From: Epiperipatus broadwayi
Taxonomy: Eukaryota > Onychophora > Udeonychophora > Euonychophora > Peripatidae
DNA length: 64,000 nt
NCBI GenBank assembly: GCA_028023455.1
Contig: JAQFVV010000112.1
Location: 1,612,001 to 1,676,000 of the forward strand
Reading direction: 5' to 3'
Both the position numbers and the translations under genes were made by a program. Each line of letters starts with the position of its first letter. The first letter of the stretch is position 1. Positions 22,975 through 34,330 of this stretch are shown here, piece by piece. The notes under the pieces were generated by a model. The model saw nothing but the letters and a program-made list of their open reading frames with translations. It was not told the DNA's origin and ran no database searches.

Positions 22975-24150
22975 GAAAGCTTGCCACTCATTTTAAATTT
23001 TCATTTTCAGGGTCTTGGAAGGCTTCCAACACATGGTATAAACAATATGGCCAACTCTTAAATTATTGTATTCAATATTTATATTTTTTTTATTTATTAA
23101 AATGATAAAGAAACACAAAAGTTCAGAGGGTTGTAATTAAAAACTTCTTTAATGTAAATGCGGTACAGATAATAAAAATAAAACATGATTAATTAAGCAA
23201 GCAAACGATGTTTTGGAGCTTTCTAACCACATTCCTTTCCAAACAGATGGGCACATAGAACATGTTCTCACATGATAGTGCCATTGCATTTTGATTCATG
23301 CATAAAGTGTAATATCAGCCCCATATCGCATACTATTTCAGACGGACACTATCCTGCAATTTTTTAAATAATTCATGGCATTTTGTTCTGTTGATGAAAG
23401 ATTCCAAATTATAATCTTATTTTCAAAAATGATATAGCAAAAAATGATATGGACATCATGTTGTGAATGGAATATATTTAAAAAAATGTATTCAAATTCT
23501 TTAAAATTAACATTCAATTTACAATACATTTGTTAATATTTTTTAAAGTTAACAAACTATACATGTTCGAGAAATAAATACTAACACGAGGCGAACAGAT
23601 AACACATAGTTAAAATTAACGTTCTTCTGTTTGTTGACATTCATTATCATGTGATTTTTTTAATACTTCTTTTTTTTTGCTTATCATTTTTGGAAATATG
23701 ATTAAAAATTTGGAATCTTTCATCGACCAAACAAGATGCCATGGACTATTTTCAAAATTGCAGGTTAGTGCCCACCTGAAAAGTATATGATATGGGGCTG
23801 ATATCACACTTTTATGTGCTAACGGAGATGCAAGGGCAGTATCATGTGTGAACATATTCTAAGCTCCTCTGTTTGGAAAGGAATGTTGTTGGAAGACTCC
23901 AAAATATGGTTTGTTTACTTGATTAATCATATTTAATTTTCTTTACTGCATTTACATTTAAAATTTTTTTAACTACAACCCTTTGTAAATATTGAATAAG
24001 AATCAGACATATTTGTTTATACCATTTGTTGGAAGTCCCTGAAAATGGATAATTTAAAATGTAAATATTGAATTAGAATCAGCCATATTATTTATACCAT
24101 TTGTTGGAAGTTCCTGAAAATGGATAATTTAAAATAAAATGGGTAGCAAG
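22975..24150. mobile_element. Long inverted-repeat element (about 1.18 kb)
   Basis: The left arm (about 22975-23450) is mirrored by the right arm (about 23640-24150). Landmarks include AACATTCCTTTCCAAACAGA (reversed at 23871), GATATCAGCCCCATATC, GATGAAAGATTCCAAAT and CATTTTCAGGG...TTCCAACA. The spacer is about 190 bp. Outside, ACTTATGTAG (left, about 22953) and ACTTATTAG (right, about 24161) could be a 9-10 bp target duplication. Long arms plus such a duplication resemble Mutator-like or foldback elements. Only a 79-codon ORF is present, so no transposase. Confidence 0.72.
23984..24135 (+). repeat. 77-bp tandem duplication in the right arm
   Basis: GTAAATATTGAATAAGAATC starts at 23984 and GTAAATATTGAATTAGAATC at 24061. 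Both run to GGATAATTTAAAAT. The left arm has only one copy, so the duplication arose after the arms formed. Confidence 0.85.
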
Positions 24151-24159
24151 CTACCTAAG

Positions 24160-25330
24160 TACTTATTAGGTAATTTTAAATAATTTTTATAATAAATAAG
24201 TATTTGCTAAAGTTTCATTTTTTTCTTGCATTAAAAATTAATATGTTGATTATTTTTATTATTATAAGGATAAAATCACATGATATAAAAGAATTAAAAA
24301 CATTCATTTTAAATATTATAAAATTTATTATTATTTATGTTGGAAATCAATCATCTTTTGGGGGAAATTAGATATATGCTTGATTGATTTCTTATATCAA
24401 TTACTAAATTTTTTTTTCCCTTATATATATTTCATTTTATTGATTATGTAAATATAAAAGATGTTAAATTGTTTGTATTTTATTGTTATTGTTGTAAGTA
24501 AATTGTTATTAATTTCTCATTTGACAAACAAGTATTTTATATGGGACTATAAATTATCCTGAAAGCGCTTTGTGGTAACTTTATAATATTACTTATGTTT
24601 AACAGCTTTATTATCTGTGCACAAAGCACATATATATATTTATTAAATATCTAGAATAAAATATATTTTGATTTAGCATTTCTGACAAAATTAGTTTAAT
24701 CTTCTAACTATAGAATAATAATATATGTATACGTGGAGTGGATAATGATCATGAAATATGATTGGGTTTTTCATCAAGAATTATATTTGATGTAAACTTC
24801 AGTCTGGTCATTATAGTCACTCCACCTTGTCTATGGTTGCCTACTGGTCATTAATGGAGTGAACAAGTAATTATTCCCCTAGAATAATATTCATAGTAAT
24901 AACCGAGTGATCCTGCGATTCCATTATAATAATTTATATTTTAACTTATACTTATATATAAACAAAAAGCCTTTTTGAATATCCATATACAATGAATTCT
25001 CCATCCATTATTTTTTAATAAAATATAATTCATATAGGAAATCAGTTTTAGTAGAAATATTTTTAAAATTTATAGATGACAATTATTCACTGAGATACTT
25101 TTAAGTTTAAAGAGAATTCAAATATTGTAATCCAAAGCATTTTGCATTTGACACTTGTAAAATATATATTTTTATATCAATATATAATTTTAATATTAGA
25201 ATGATTAGATAAAATTAACTATTTTTAATTTTATAAATTAAAAAAAAAAAATTCATATTTTCTTCGGACAAATTTTATGTTTGCCACTCTCTGAAAATCT
25301 GGAGGACGATTGTCATAAAACCAAAATTAT
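24160..25330. other. AT-rich intron sequence, nothing recognised
   Basis: Very AT-rich, with TA microsatellites at 24620-24660 and 24720. No supported feature. Confidence 0.5.
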
Positions 25331-25340
25331 GTCACAGTGA

Positions 25341-26130
25341 TTGCGTCGTACATGTGTTCTTCAAGAGCAAATTAGTTATTCCACTGAAGCTTGCAATAAG
25401 TGGCAGGACTGTAGTAGAATTCTGAGTTTAAATTTAATGAAAAAAGTCATAAATGTTGGAGAAAGAGAAGAGTTTTCTTTATGGATATATAAACACGAAT
25501 GTGGTAAATTGATAAATTATGCTAAAGAAAAAATTTAAAAAGGTTTAAGGAAATTAATATCGTTTGCTATTATAGATGCAAAATGCAGCAAGAATTGTAT
25601 AGAAAGGAAATTGCAGTAGCAGAGTTAACTTATGGGAATGAGATATAGTGTTGGATATTCTAGAAAGAATTCAAAAAGACATAAGAAAACAGTTTGGATT
25701 CAGATATGTGCATATCAAATGGGGCAGTTCAAGGAGAGATCAATAGGTCAAATTTTTACATAAGGGGTGCAAAAAATAAGCTGAAAATATCTGATAGATC
25801 GCAATTTATATATAGCAATAAAATAGCCAAATACTTTGATTTAAGATCAGATAACAAAGTGGTTGTGAAATATGCTAGAGAACAGGTCAAAGATTTTGGT
25901 CATTTTGTCTGTATAAAAGATGGGATAATTATATTGTGAAGAGTGTTGAATGTTATAGTAGTAAATATTGGAATAGGGGAATCATTTAACTAAAAAAGGC
26001 AGAGAATTAGAATAGTGAAGGACAGATATGGCGAGTAAAGAGTCATGTTATAAATATAAGAAAATTATTAAATACAAGTCATTTTAGTAAGGAAACTAAT
26101 TTACTTATGAACAGAATATCTAGCAACAAG
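25341..26130 (+). pseudogene. LINE ORF2 3' part, + orientation
   Basis: Successive + frames give YKHECGKLINYAKEKI, then VVVKYAREQVKDFGHFVC with YKRWDN and YSSKYWN. These match the - strand copy at 26684-26875 (VMQYAKDLDEEFISVYLYKRWDGC, YSSKEWDKRNDLL). It is the region between the RT core and the C-terminal zinc knuckle of a non-LTR element. Stops and shifts are frequent. It ends beside the foldback-unit start at 26138. Confidence 0.65.
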
Positions 26131-26137
26131 AGAATAT

Positions 26138-26176
26138 TATATCACATGATCACAAATTTCCTATGCTTACACAAGC
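26138..26176 (+). repeat. Foldback-family unit start, left of LINE fragments
   Basis: ATCACATGATCACAAATTTCCTAT here matches the opening of unit B at 21871 nearly perfectly. Instead of continuing into the rest of the unit, the sequence passes directly into the 3' end of a reversed LINE. The unit resumes at about 27256. Confidence 0.75.
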
Positions 26177-26880
26177 TGTTATAATATGTGATGTGATGTT
26201 CTGTGACTTCTTCTTAAATGAAGTCAAGACTATCTGAGCAATTATGCCCAGATAAACCTGTTAGCCACTTAATTTTCTATTCCCCACTCTAAGTTTTCTT
26301 ATATTCTGCTCCATCCCATTTCCACAACATAATCTTTGTCAACTCTATGGCCTTTATATCTAAATCCCCCTTATCTTTTCCCAAACCCAGCATAAAAGCC
26401 AATAATTCACTTTCTGTAAAATCACTTTTTTCATATTTATTCTTCCATAACTTCATTATATGTAACCATTCTGTTTTCAAGCATTTACGTTCAATTAACA
26501 AATGCCTAATATTTTCTATTCCTTCCTTACATAATTTACAAAATAAATCACCCATATTTTTCCATTTACATATATATTCTCTTGTTGCTAAAGATCTCAT
26601 TCGAGCCTTAAACAATAAACTACTTTCCTTACTATTATCATATATTAACTCGTACCTAATATTCCGTTTATTTTTATATATATTTAAATACTCTCCATAC
26701 TATTTCTCCATCTCTCTAACTCCCTATTCTTTATTAATAAATCATTTCTTTTATCCCATTCCTTACTACTATAAAACTCAACAATCCTCTTAACACAACC
26801 ATCCCATCTTTTGTACAAATATACTGATATAAATTCTTCATCCAAATCTTTTGCATATTGCATTACCTTTCTCACCCATC
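26177..26880 (-). pseudogene. LINE ORF2 C-terminal fragment, copy 1 of tandem pair
   Basis: Two - frames cover it: 26875-26684 (VMQYAKDLDEEF..., YLYKRWDGCVKRIVEFYSSK) and 26615-26289 (LFKAR-like MFKARMRSLATREYICKWKN, CKLCKEGIENIRHLLIE). The latter has Cys-x2-Cys and His of the C-terminal non-LTR zinc knuckle; the final Cys is replaced by Arg at IERKC. The element's 3' end is rich in CACATCACAT. A 148-codon ORF on the + strand is only its shadow. The LINE clade is uncertain. Confidence 0.72.
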
Positions 26881-26884
26881 TTGT

Positions 26885-27245
26885 ACCTGTGATGTGATGT
26901 ATTTTGGCTTCTCCTTAAATGAAGTCAAGAATATCTCGGCAATTATGCCCAGATAAACCTGTTAGCCACTTTATTTTCCATTTCCCACTCTAAATCTTCC
27001 CCTATTCTGCCCCATCCCATTTCCACAACATAATCTTTGTCAACTCTATGGCCTTTATATCTAAATCCCCCTTATCTTTCCACAAACCTAGTATAAAAAC
27101 TAATAACTCATTTTCTGTATAATCACTTTGTTCACATCTATTCTCCCATAATTTCATTATCTGTACCCTTTCTGCTTTCAAGCATTTACATTCAATCAAC
27201 AGATGCCTAATATTTTCTGTACCTTCCTTACACAATTTGCATCTG
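26885..27245 (-). pseudogene. LINE ORF2 C-terminal fragment, copy 2 of tandem pair
   Basis: A second 3' end, head-to-tail with copy 1, begins with the same GTGATGTGATGTA tail and covers 77 codons: MCKEGTENIRHLLIECKCLK and ILGLWKDKGDLDIKAIEL. Here the knuckle ends IECKC, so the Cys is kept. It is truncated 5' at 27245, exactly where foldback-unit sequence (CATACAGTAATGCCACC) resumes. Confidence 0.75.
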
Positions 27246-27249
27246 CTCT

Positions 27250-27725
27250 TTACTCATACAGTAATGCCACCTATTGTAATCCAGAGCAATCAATAGATGT
27301 AAGAAGGTTTATGCATAAAATCGCTATCTTGTACCTATTCATCCAATATTCCCTGACTGGTTTCTAGCTTGCGGCTTTCATTAGTGAGGAGTCTTGGATC
27401 TGAGAGTACTGCACCTAGATCTTATGAACTAATGCAATCCTCCAGCAGTTACCTTTTATCTTTTTTAGTTAACTATAAAGCTATGAGTCCATAATAGAAA
27501 AAACACAATAATGTTTTCAATCCAAGCTAATTCACTTGTGTAGCATAATCTAGGTGCAGTGCTCTTAGATCCAAGGCTTCTCACTGACAAAAGTCACAAA
27601 GTAGAAACTAGCCTGAGGAGATATTGGATGAGTAGGCACTAGATAGGGATTTTATGCATAAACTTTCTTGCGTCCACTGATTGGTTTGGCTTGCACTAGA
27701 TGGCACTAATATATAGAGTTTTGCC
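27250..27725. mobile_element. Foldback-family locus 2 (F then R)
   Basis: A forward unit (27256-27550: CATACAGTAATGCCACC, GAGCAATCAATAGATG, CTTGGATCTGAGAG, CCAGCAG) is followed immediately by a reversed one (27551-27725: TAGGTGCAGTGCTCTTAGATC, GATATTGGATGAGTAGGCAC, GATAGGGATTTTATGCAT). The two arms pair over roughly 170 bp around a loop of about 130 bp. It has the same organisation as loci 1 and 3. Confidence 0.78.
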
Positions 27726-27734
27726 TCTGTTATA

Positions 27735-28100
27735 ACAAGAGACTATTCTTGTAAATGGAATAATTTAGATGTGTTGTAAACTGTGTAATAAAAGATATAG
27801 AAAATATTATGCATTTGTTAATAAAATATAAATAGTTATAAGCAGAAAGGATGTAGATAATGAAGTTATGGGAAAATAAATATTATATCAACTAAATGAT
27901 TATTCTGAAAATAGAGTTTCAATTTTATGCTAAAATCAGAAAATGATGGAGTATGATCTTGGGACTAAAGTTATTGGATGGACAAAGATAATGTTGTGGA
28001 AATAGGATAGAGCATAAACAAATTTAAAATTTTGGATGTTGTGCCAAGTAGGATAGAAAAATACGATGGCTAACAAGTTTCTTTTGGCATATTAGCTGAG
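27735..28100 (+). pseudogene. LINE ORF2 C-terminal fragment, degenerate, + orientation
   Basis: TRDYSCKWNN near 27738 corresponds to the TREYICKWKN of copy 26289. Later TIAACTATT and TTATTGGATGGACAAAGATAATGTTGTGGAAAT parallels the end of the other copies (IMLWKWDGAE). It is badly eroded but shows that both orientations flank foldback locus 2. Confidence 0.5.
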
Positions 28101-28624
28101 AGATTACTGGCTTTGTTAAAAGGGAGACCATATTGTATTGTTATAATCATTTGTTTTTTTGGAACTATTTCTAAGGATTTCTAGCGCAAACAATCAAAGG
28201 TAAAATTTTTCCTTTGTATCAGAGAACCGTGCTTACTTTATCTTTCATTGAGTTCAGCCCAAGATGAGCCATGAAAAGAATTTATTTGGATGAAAGTATT
28301 CAAATTTTTATATTTTTTCTACCTTTCTCTTAAATTGGGAATTGGTAAATGTTTTTGAATTAATCTTTTTCCTTACCTTTAGTTTCTCTCATTCCTTCTC
28401 ATGTTACAGATGTATTCAAAAAATATAAAGGAAACAATAAGAAATTGTTTTAACTCGTATTTCTCAGCAATGTTTAATTATATACAATTATAAAATACTG
28501 ATAGTTATGTTATGCTAATGAGAGAATATCTTATACATATTATGTTATTATAATACTAGATTTTATTATGCCAAAATATTGAAACAGTGAAAATATTACT
28601 TTTTTTTTTTTAATAATTTTATAG

Positions 28625-28715
28625 ATGGTGCTGCTGAAGAGAAAAACAGGCTGGAAGAAAAGCAAAGAGAAGCTCGAAAGGATAGGAAGAAACGGAAACT
28701 ATCTTGGACTCCGCG
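28625..28715 (+). CDS. OSBPL1A/OSBPL2-like: ORP1/2-like oxysterol-binding protein, exon
   Basis: Acceptor TTTTATAG, donor GTAAAA. With the G from 15140 it reads DGAAEEKNRLEEKQREARKD and then RKKRKLSWTPR. The KxRLEEKQRxxR helix is a signature of the C-terminal tail of ORPs and is likely surface-exposed. The exon ends CG, completed by A at 33492 to give Arg. Confidence 0.94.
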
Positions 28716-28719
28716 GTAA

Positions 28720-30950
28720 AATATTTCGTTTCGTAAATAAGTACAAGTATACACACTGATTTTTATATAACTATTTGGGTAGATTTAATGTTTTTGTTTG
28801 TAGGCTTGTATACATAGTAATCTTATATAATGGTTTTGATTTTTTATCTTTGACTTATAAGATTTCTTTTTAACATAAATTTCATCTCTATATGTAGCAG
28901 TGAACTGTAGCCCTAATCTCAAAGCTTCTACCTTGCAGATAAATAAAACTCAGAATATTTTGAAAAAAGGTTGGTTTAAGTATCAGCCTTCCAAACAACA
29001 TTTTATGCTCATTCTCTCTATCTATGAAATAGTTGCTTTTATTTTACTGTTTTGTAATTTTCATTGACTCTAAATACTAACACATATACAGGCATATCGT
29101 TAAGTCGGTTCTCAAAAAAGTACACTCTTGCAAGGAAAAATACTGTCCAAAATTGAATATAAAACTCCATATGATTAAAATGTCTATGCAGTTTACAGCA
29201 GGGGTAGAATGACAAATTTTAGACTTGAAAGTTCCTGCATGGAGGCTAAATCTGTTACTTCTAATGTTTGAGTACCACACAACCACCCAAGCATAATAAC
29301 CATTTGATTATTTATCAGTCTTATATTATTGGTTGTTTGTCATTTTACATGGATTTGTAAAAATTATTTCTTAAGGCAAACATTAAAAAGTTCTTTTTTA
29401 TTATTATTAAAATAACTACAATGTATTCTCAATTCATCATTTGTCATGGGAATAAAAAAAATAAATGATAGAAATGAAAGCTTATTAAAAACTCGATTAT
29501 TCTCTAAATGCAGTTCATGTAAAGAGTCACTTAACTGCTAGTTTTAACACGAAGATACAACTCAGATATAATTCAAAACATTACACACTTTATTACTTAT
29601 AAAATGTATGTACAAGTATATATAAAATATAGTGTATAAATAATTTTAATGCACAGTGATTATATATATTTAAAAAAATCAAAGTTAGTATTATTTATAG
29701 TGATTACATAAGATCACTTTCTTTAATAAATTAATAACATTATTAATTTATTGTACAAAGTAATTTATTTGCTTTGGAAAAGTTTTACGATTGAGTTGAT
29801 GTCTGAAATCATAAAGCATTTATTTATAAGGTTTTTAAAAGAAATGCAAATCTTGCAAATGTACAAAAAAAAATCCTTTTTTTTTTTTTACATAAAATGA
29901 TAAGTTGGAGGCAAAATCAATCATTTCTAATTTTTTTAAAAAAAGATATCTTGGAATTATAAAAATTTAAAGAAAGAGAAAAGATATGATTTTTTTTTTT
30001 TTAAATAAAATAATTAGAACATTTCAAATTTAAAAAACAAATTATCAAGCAAACAAATCACAAGACTGCAATCTGTTGATAGATTTGAAAAAATGACAGT
30101 TATAGGACTGATTTCAGGACTAAAAAATACATGCAATGGATACAGAAAAACAATACATGTAGAATAGTCTCGTTTGTTAGTGCATCAGTTTAATTTTAGT
30201 ATTCTTTGAAGCTAAACCTCTCGCTAGTCAGATAAGCATTATCCAAAGAAGCAACAATATCACTTGAAATTAGCAATATTACTAACAGTTGAATGTATTG
30301 GGAAAAGTATCAATAAATTTTGAATTTTTCTAAAAATATTTAACATATCAACTAGATCAATGATTCCTAACCTGTGGTATGCATTTAGAAATATATATAA
30401 AAAAATAATGAATAATGGTGGGAAAAGGTACATACATCACTGATGCAAAATCTTATATAAATCCAAAGTTATTTCATTTAAAATTATTGAGTTTACTTCT
30501 CAACCTCTCTCCTCTCAAACTGTGGATGTTAATATAATTTGCCTTGTTATTCTCAAATATCTGACACTTAATTGGAGTTATTATTAAACCATGTCTTTCT
30601 GTGATACACATTTTAATTAAGTTTAAAAATATATCTAAACTTAATACATTAACATGTAATTTTAACATACTTCCTTTCACTTATGATCCCTTTATGAACA
30701 AATTTATGATGTTAGCATTTGTCCTTAGTTCCATAAATAATTTGTGAGACTAGTTTAATTTAAATACATGATGTGAGGACACTTTGTAGTTTTCCAATAA
30801 CTTTCACTGATTGTTTATAGAAATAAAGAATGTTGTAGCAGGTTTACCTTTTGGTATTATTTAATCTTAAGAAAAATGTTGTTGTGATGAATGATGTGTC
30901 ACTTTCTAATCAATGTGTTATGTACATGTCACTCACTCTCCTTCATTCAA
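28720..30950. other. AT-rich intron sequence, nothing recognised
   Basis: No element boundary or coding frame is supported. Includes several A/T homopolymers (29870-30000). Confidence 0.5.
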
Positions 30951-31479
30951 TTAATGTTTTTTTGTGTTCTTTTCTTTTTAGTAAATTAGTTTATCAATGT
31001 AGGAGTTATGATCTTTGATTGAACACTGACTCAAAAATAAACCAATTAAACATAATATGGATAAAGAAACTAATCATCAGAAATTTATCATGACACATGT
31101 AACACCTTAACACAAGATACCGAGACGGCAGAAACTTCAGTTCTTTGAATAAGTAAAAGCAGAAAGTATTACGATGGCACATGAAATATGACTTTTTTTA
31201 TATATGATATGAATATGTCATAAGCCCAAGTGTTTAGTATTTAGAGAAGTATTATTTAATAGTAGCATGAAATTATTTATTACTTAAGCAATATTTGCAG
31301 AAAATTATATCAGCTTTGTAAACAAGGAATGCTGGGGTGGTTTTGGCAACCGAGCAATCATCAGAATTTCATGATGTTCTTATCATCAGCTAACAAAGAT
31401 GACTAAAATGTACTTGAAAATTCCCATCAAATTTGTTAACATATTGCATATTATCTGAATTTATTTTTTTCTTGTTAAA

Positions 31480-32640
31480 AGCTGCCATTCTGTTATGCTT
31501 GGAAAAGAACAAGGAATAAAAACAGTAAGGCTGTTTTGAACAATATTATATCTCAAAGAAATCTGGCTATAATAAGGTGATAATAATAAAAAGAATTAAA
31601 AATAGTTGATGGAAGAACAGATGTTGCTTATTCATTGTTTTGCTTGTTATTTGTGAAATATTTGAAAAGTAATGGAGTGGAAGAAAACTTTATTTTGTCA
31701 TCTATCAAATGCACAAGAAACTAGGATATTATTAATGCTATTATTTGTTATTTCAAAGAAAAAGAAATTAATTGGTCTAATTATTGTGGGCTGTGTACTG
31801 ATGAAACCAAATCCATGACAGATTTTTATTCTGTCTTCACAATCTTGTTATGAAAATAACTTCCGGTATAATCTAGCATCGCATGTAGAGACAAAGTTGT
31901 TCTTGATGAAGCTGTTGAAGCAGTTAATTGTAAAGTCAGAATTCCCAATCTCTAGGACTAAGATAGAATGAAAACAAATCCACTTTTCGCACAGAAATTA
32001 GTTGACTCTTTCATAGTAAAATCTTTAACTCAACTAGAAGAACTTAGACCCAAGATCTAGATTTTGAAGACCATTCTTTCCAATTTATTTTTTTTCAAAG
32101 AGACAATCCAAATTTGGCAGAAAAATTCAACAATGATTTCCAAAATTTCAGACAAAATTGATTCCATGATTTAAAAATTATATATTTGAAAATCATATGC
32201 TGAAAAAGTCAAATCTGGAGTATTTGAAACTTTATATTATTTCCTGTCTGAAATCAAGCTGCTATTCTGCCAGAAAATGAATGAGAAAATGACCAAACAC
32301 CTTGAAAGGACTGAAATTATTTTTAGAGTATTTCATAGAACCTAGAGAAGAGAGTAGCTGAATTGCAAAACCATTTGAAGAAAAATACTTCCAAGCTGCC
32401 AGATTATCAGTGAAGGAACAAAAGTTGATTGAATTTTCAAATGATATAACTTTAAAAGCTGAATTTAAAAAAAAAAACATTCTGGCAAGGGTTTCTGTGG
32501 CCATTTAGGAATATGCATCTGGTAGTGAGGACTTAATTTTTCATATACTTTTATTTAGAAAAAACCTGCATTAAACTGATTTCAATTCCAGATTTATGAC
32601 TATATTTCTCAATTTTAAAATTATTTGCTTCAAAATAAAG
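31480..32640 (+). pseudogene. hAT-type transposase relic (ZBED5/FAM200-like)
   Basis: Shifting + frames give KSNGVEENFILSS, YFKEKEINWSNYCGLCTDE (about 31745-31805), VKSLTQLEEL, then a long stretch ending EYFIEPREESS, FEEKYFQAARLSVKEQKLIEF and SNDITLKAEFKKKNILARVS (about 32330-32500). In ZBED5/FAM200/SCAND3-type hAT transposases the counterparts are 'WENCVGVCTDGAP', 'LSVKEQxxLIELSxDxTLKxxF' and the C-terminal dimerisation region. Frameshifts and stops are many, so it is dead. No 8-bp duplication or TIR pair was identified. Confidence 0.75.
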
Positions 32641-32804
32641 CCTGAGGAATATATAGTGATTTTTATAAATAGTATTTTGAAATAAAGGTTTTTTTAATTA
32701 TTAAGAAATTAAAATAACAATATTTACTAGAATTTATTGTATCTTTTGAAATTTACATAAAAAATTTTTGGTGCTAACATGTCTGGATAACAAATTAAGA
32801 CATG

Positions 32805-33140
32805 AAAAGTGATCCTATGTTTTATATCTTCATGGATCATCTTTAATGCTTTCTCTGTGAGACCTGTTGAAAACATTCTTGCCATGCATAATTTAAATCA
32901 TTTCAGTAGCGGTTTCACCCAATTTAAAACAAAATTTAATGTTAGCAACTTGTTCAATTGTGGATTAAGATACAAAACATATTTCATTTAATTGTGATTT
33001 ACACAAAATTGCTGTTGCAAATAGCTAAATTATGTCCACTGTGTAACACATGTATTAATTCAGACATGGTGTTGCGTACAGCTTGGAGAGAACTAACAGC
33101 TTACTTATTATTTGATTGGTTTTCATTCTCATTTTTAACC
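32805..33140 (-). pseudogene. Mariner transposase relic, N-terminal part
   Basis: The - strand from about 32985 reads STIEQVANIKFCFKLGETATEM, IMHGKNVFN and RESIKDDP, the helix-turn-helix head of a mariner-like transposase. Its 5' flank (33000-33140) matches 11110-11210 (for example GAGAACCAATCG versus GAGAACTAACAG). Two N-terminal halves (here and at 10868) and one C-terminal half (7200) occur in the gene, none complete. Confidence 0.75.
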
Positions 33141-33491
33141 TTTATTTATAATTAAAATGTATAAATATGAAATAATAGTAACTATGTTAATTATAAACAT
33201 TTTGCTAATATGAAGGGTACAGTTTATGGAAATAGACAAACAAGAACCATTGTACCAGATGACTGAAATAGTACAAATATTGACTGATTTTACAAATAAT
33301 CTTAAATTATATATTTTTCTTTACTATAATCAACTCCATATCTCTTTTCTGTCTCTTTAAATAAGAGTAAAATTATATATTTATTTTTAATTTTTGTATG
33401 GGATAACTTATCAGAAAGGTTTACTTTTAAATATAGATTAGGTAGATATTTTAATAGACATATATTTATTTATTTTTGTTTTCTGTTTCAG

Positions 33492-33594
33492 ATGGTTTAT
33501 TCAAGGAATAAATCCTTACACTAATAATCAAGACTGGTTGTATCTCGGGGGTTACTGGGAAAGAAATTTTACTAATTGTCCAGATATTTTTTAG
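33492..33594 (+). CDS. OSBPL1A/OSBPL2-like: ORP1/2-like oxysterol-binding protein, last coding exon
   Basis: Acceptor TTCTGTTTCAG. After completing Arg it reads WFIQGINPYTNNQDWLYLGG and YWERNFTNCPDIF, then TAG at 33592-33594. The C-terminus matches the ORP2 ending ('NPYTGTPDWLYAGDYFERNFSDCPDIY') so closely that the gene family is not in doubt. The six exons sum to 711 bases, an exact multiple of three, and all junction phases agree. Confidence 0.95.
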
Positions 33595-34330
33595 TGTAAA
33601 AAGCATTAACTTGAAGAAAAAAACAACCATCGCAGGATCCTACAATTGAACGTTGGCGTTCCCATTCCAAGCCCAAGTTCGTATCAAAGACTATTCCATT
33701 ATTATTTTTTTAATCACCATTATTGGTTAATCTGTTTGGTTTTTTTTTTTTTTTTACATTTGGAAAATAATCTGGGTTTGTTTCAAATTGGAGAATTTAT
33801 AAAAAAAACATATTTTGGACATTGGAAACAATAAAAGGTATTTCTCTTTGACAACGTCATTTAGATTCCCTCTTCATCTTTTGACATCACTCATGTGTGT
33901 GTGTATTTTTTAAACAAGAGCAATGGGAGAAGTTCAAAGAGGGATGTCTACTCAGGCTTTAACAATACCCATTTTGATGTTGGATTTTAAAGAAATGGCA
34001 TCAAATGACAAATTATAAAAATGAAAAAGGCCAATGTTTTTTTTTGTTTTTTTCAGCCATATATGTATATTTTGTACACTCTTATAGAAACATTGTATAT
34101 TATTCTTAGACAAAATATTGCCCCCCAAACTAACGTAGGGTACCATGTTGGAATTGCACAGATTACTGTAGCTTCTCGTTTTCCCTCCGAGGATTCCTAA
34201 TATGTTAGAATAGAATTTTGAATTGATGTATAATGTGTATATGTATATTCACATACATATATGTGTATGCATATATTATATATAAATACATTTCACTGAA
34301 AAATAAAACATACTTTCCTGTAAATAAAAT
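33595..34330 (+). other. OSBPL1A/OSBPL2-like: 3' UTR of the ORP gene with candidate polyadenylation signals
   Basis: AATAAA occurs at 33830-33835, 34302-34307 and 34323-34328. The first lies 236 bases past the stop codon and is a plausible proximal signal. 34215-34290 is a TA/GTATAC microsatellite. The actual cleavage site cannot be set from sequence alone. Confidence 0.55.

Noticed and set aside
26347-26793. 148-codon ORF on +
   Set aside because: Shadow of the LINE C-terminal fragments that read on the - strand; Ser/Phe/Tyr/Ile-rich antisense artefact.
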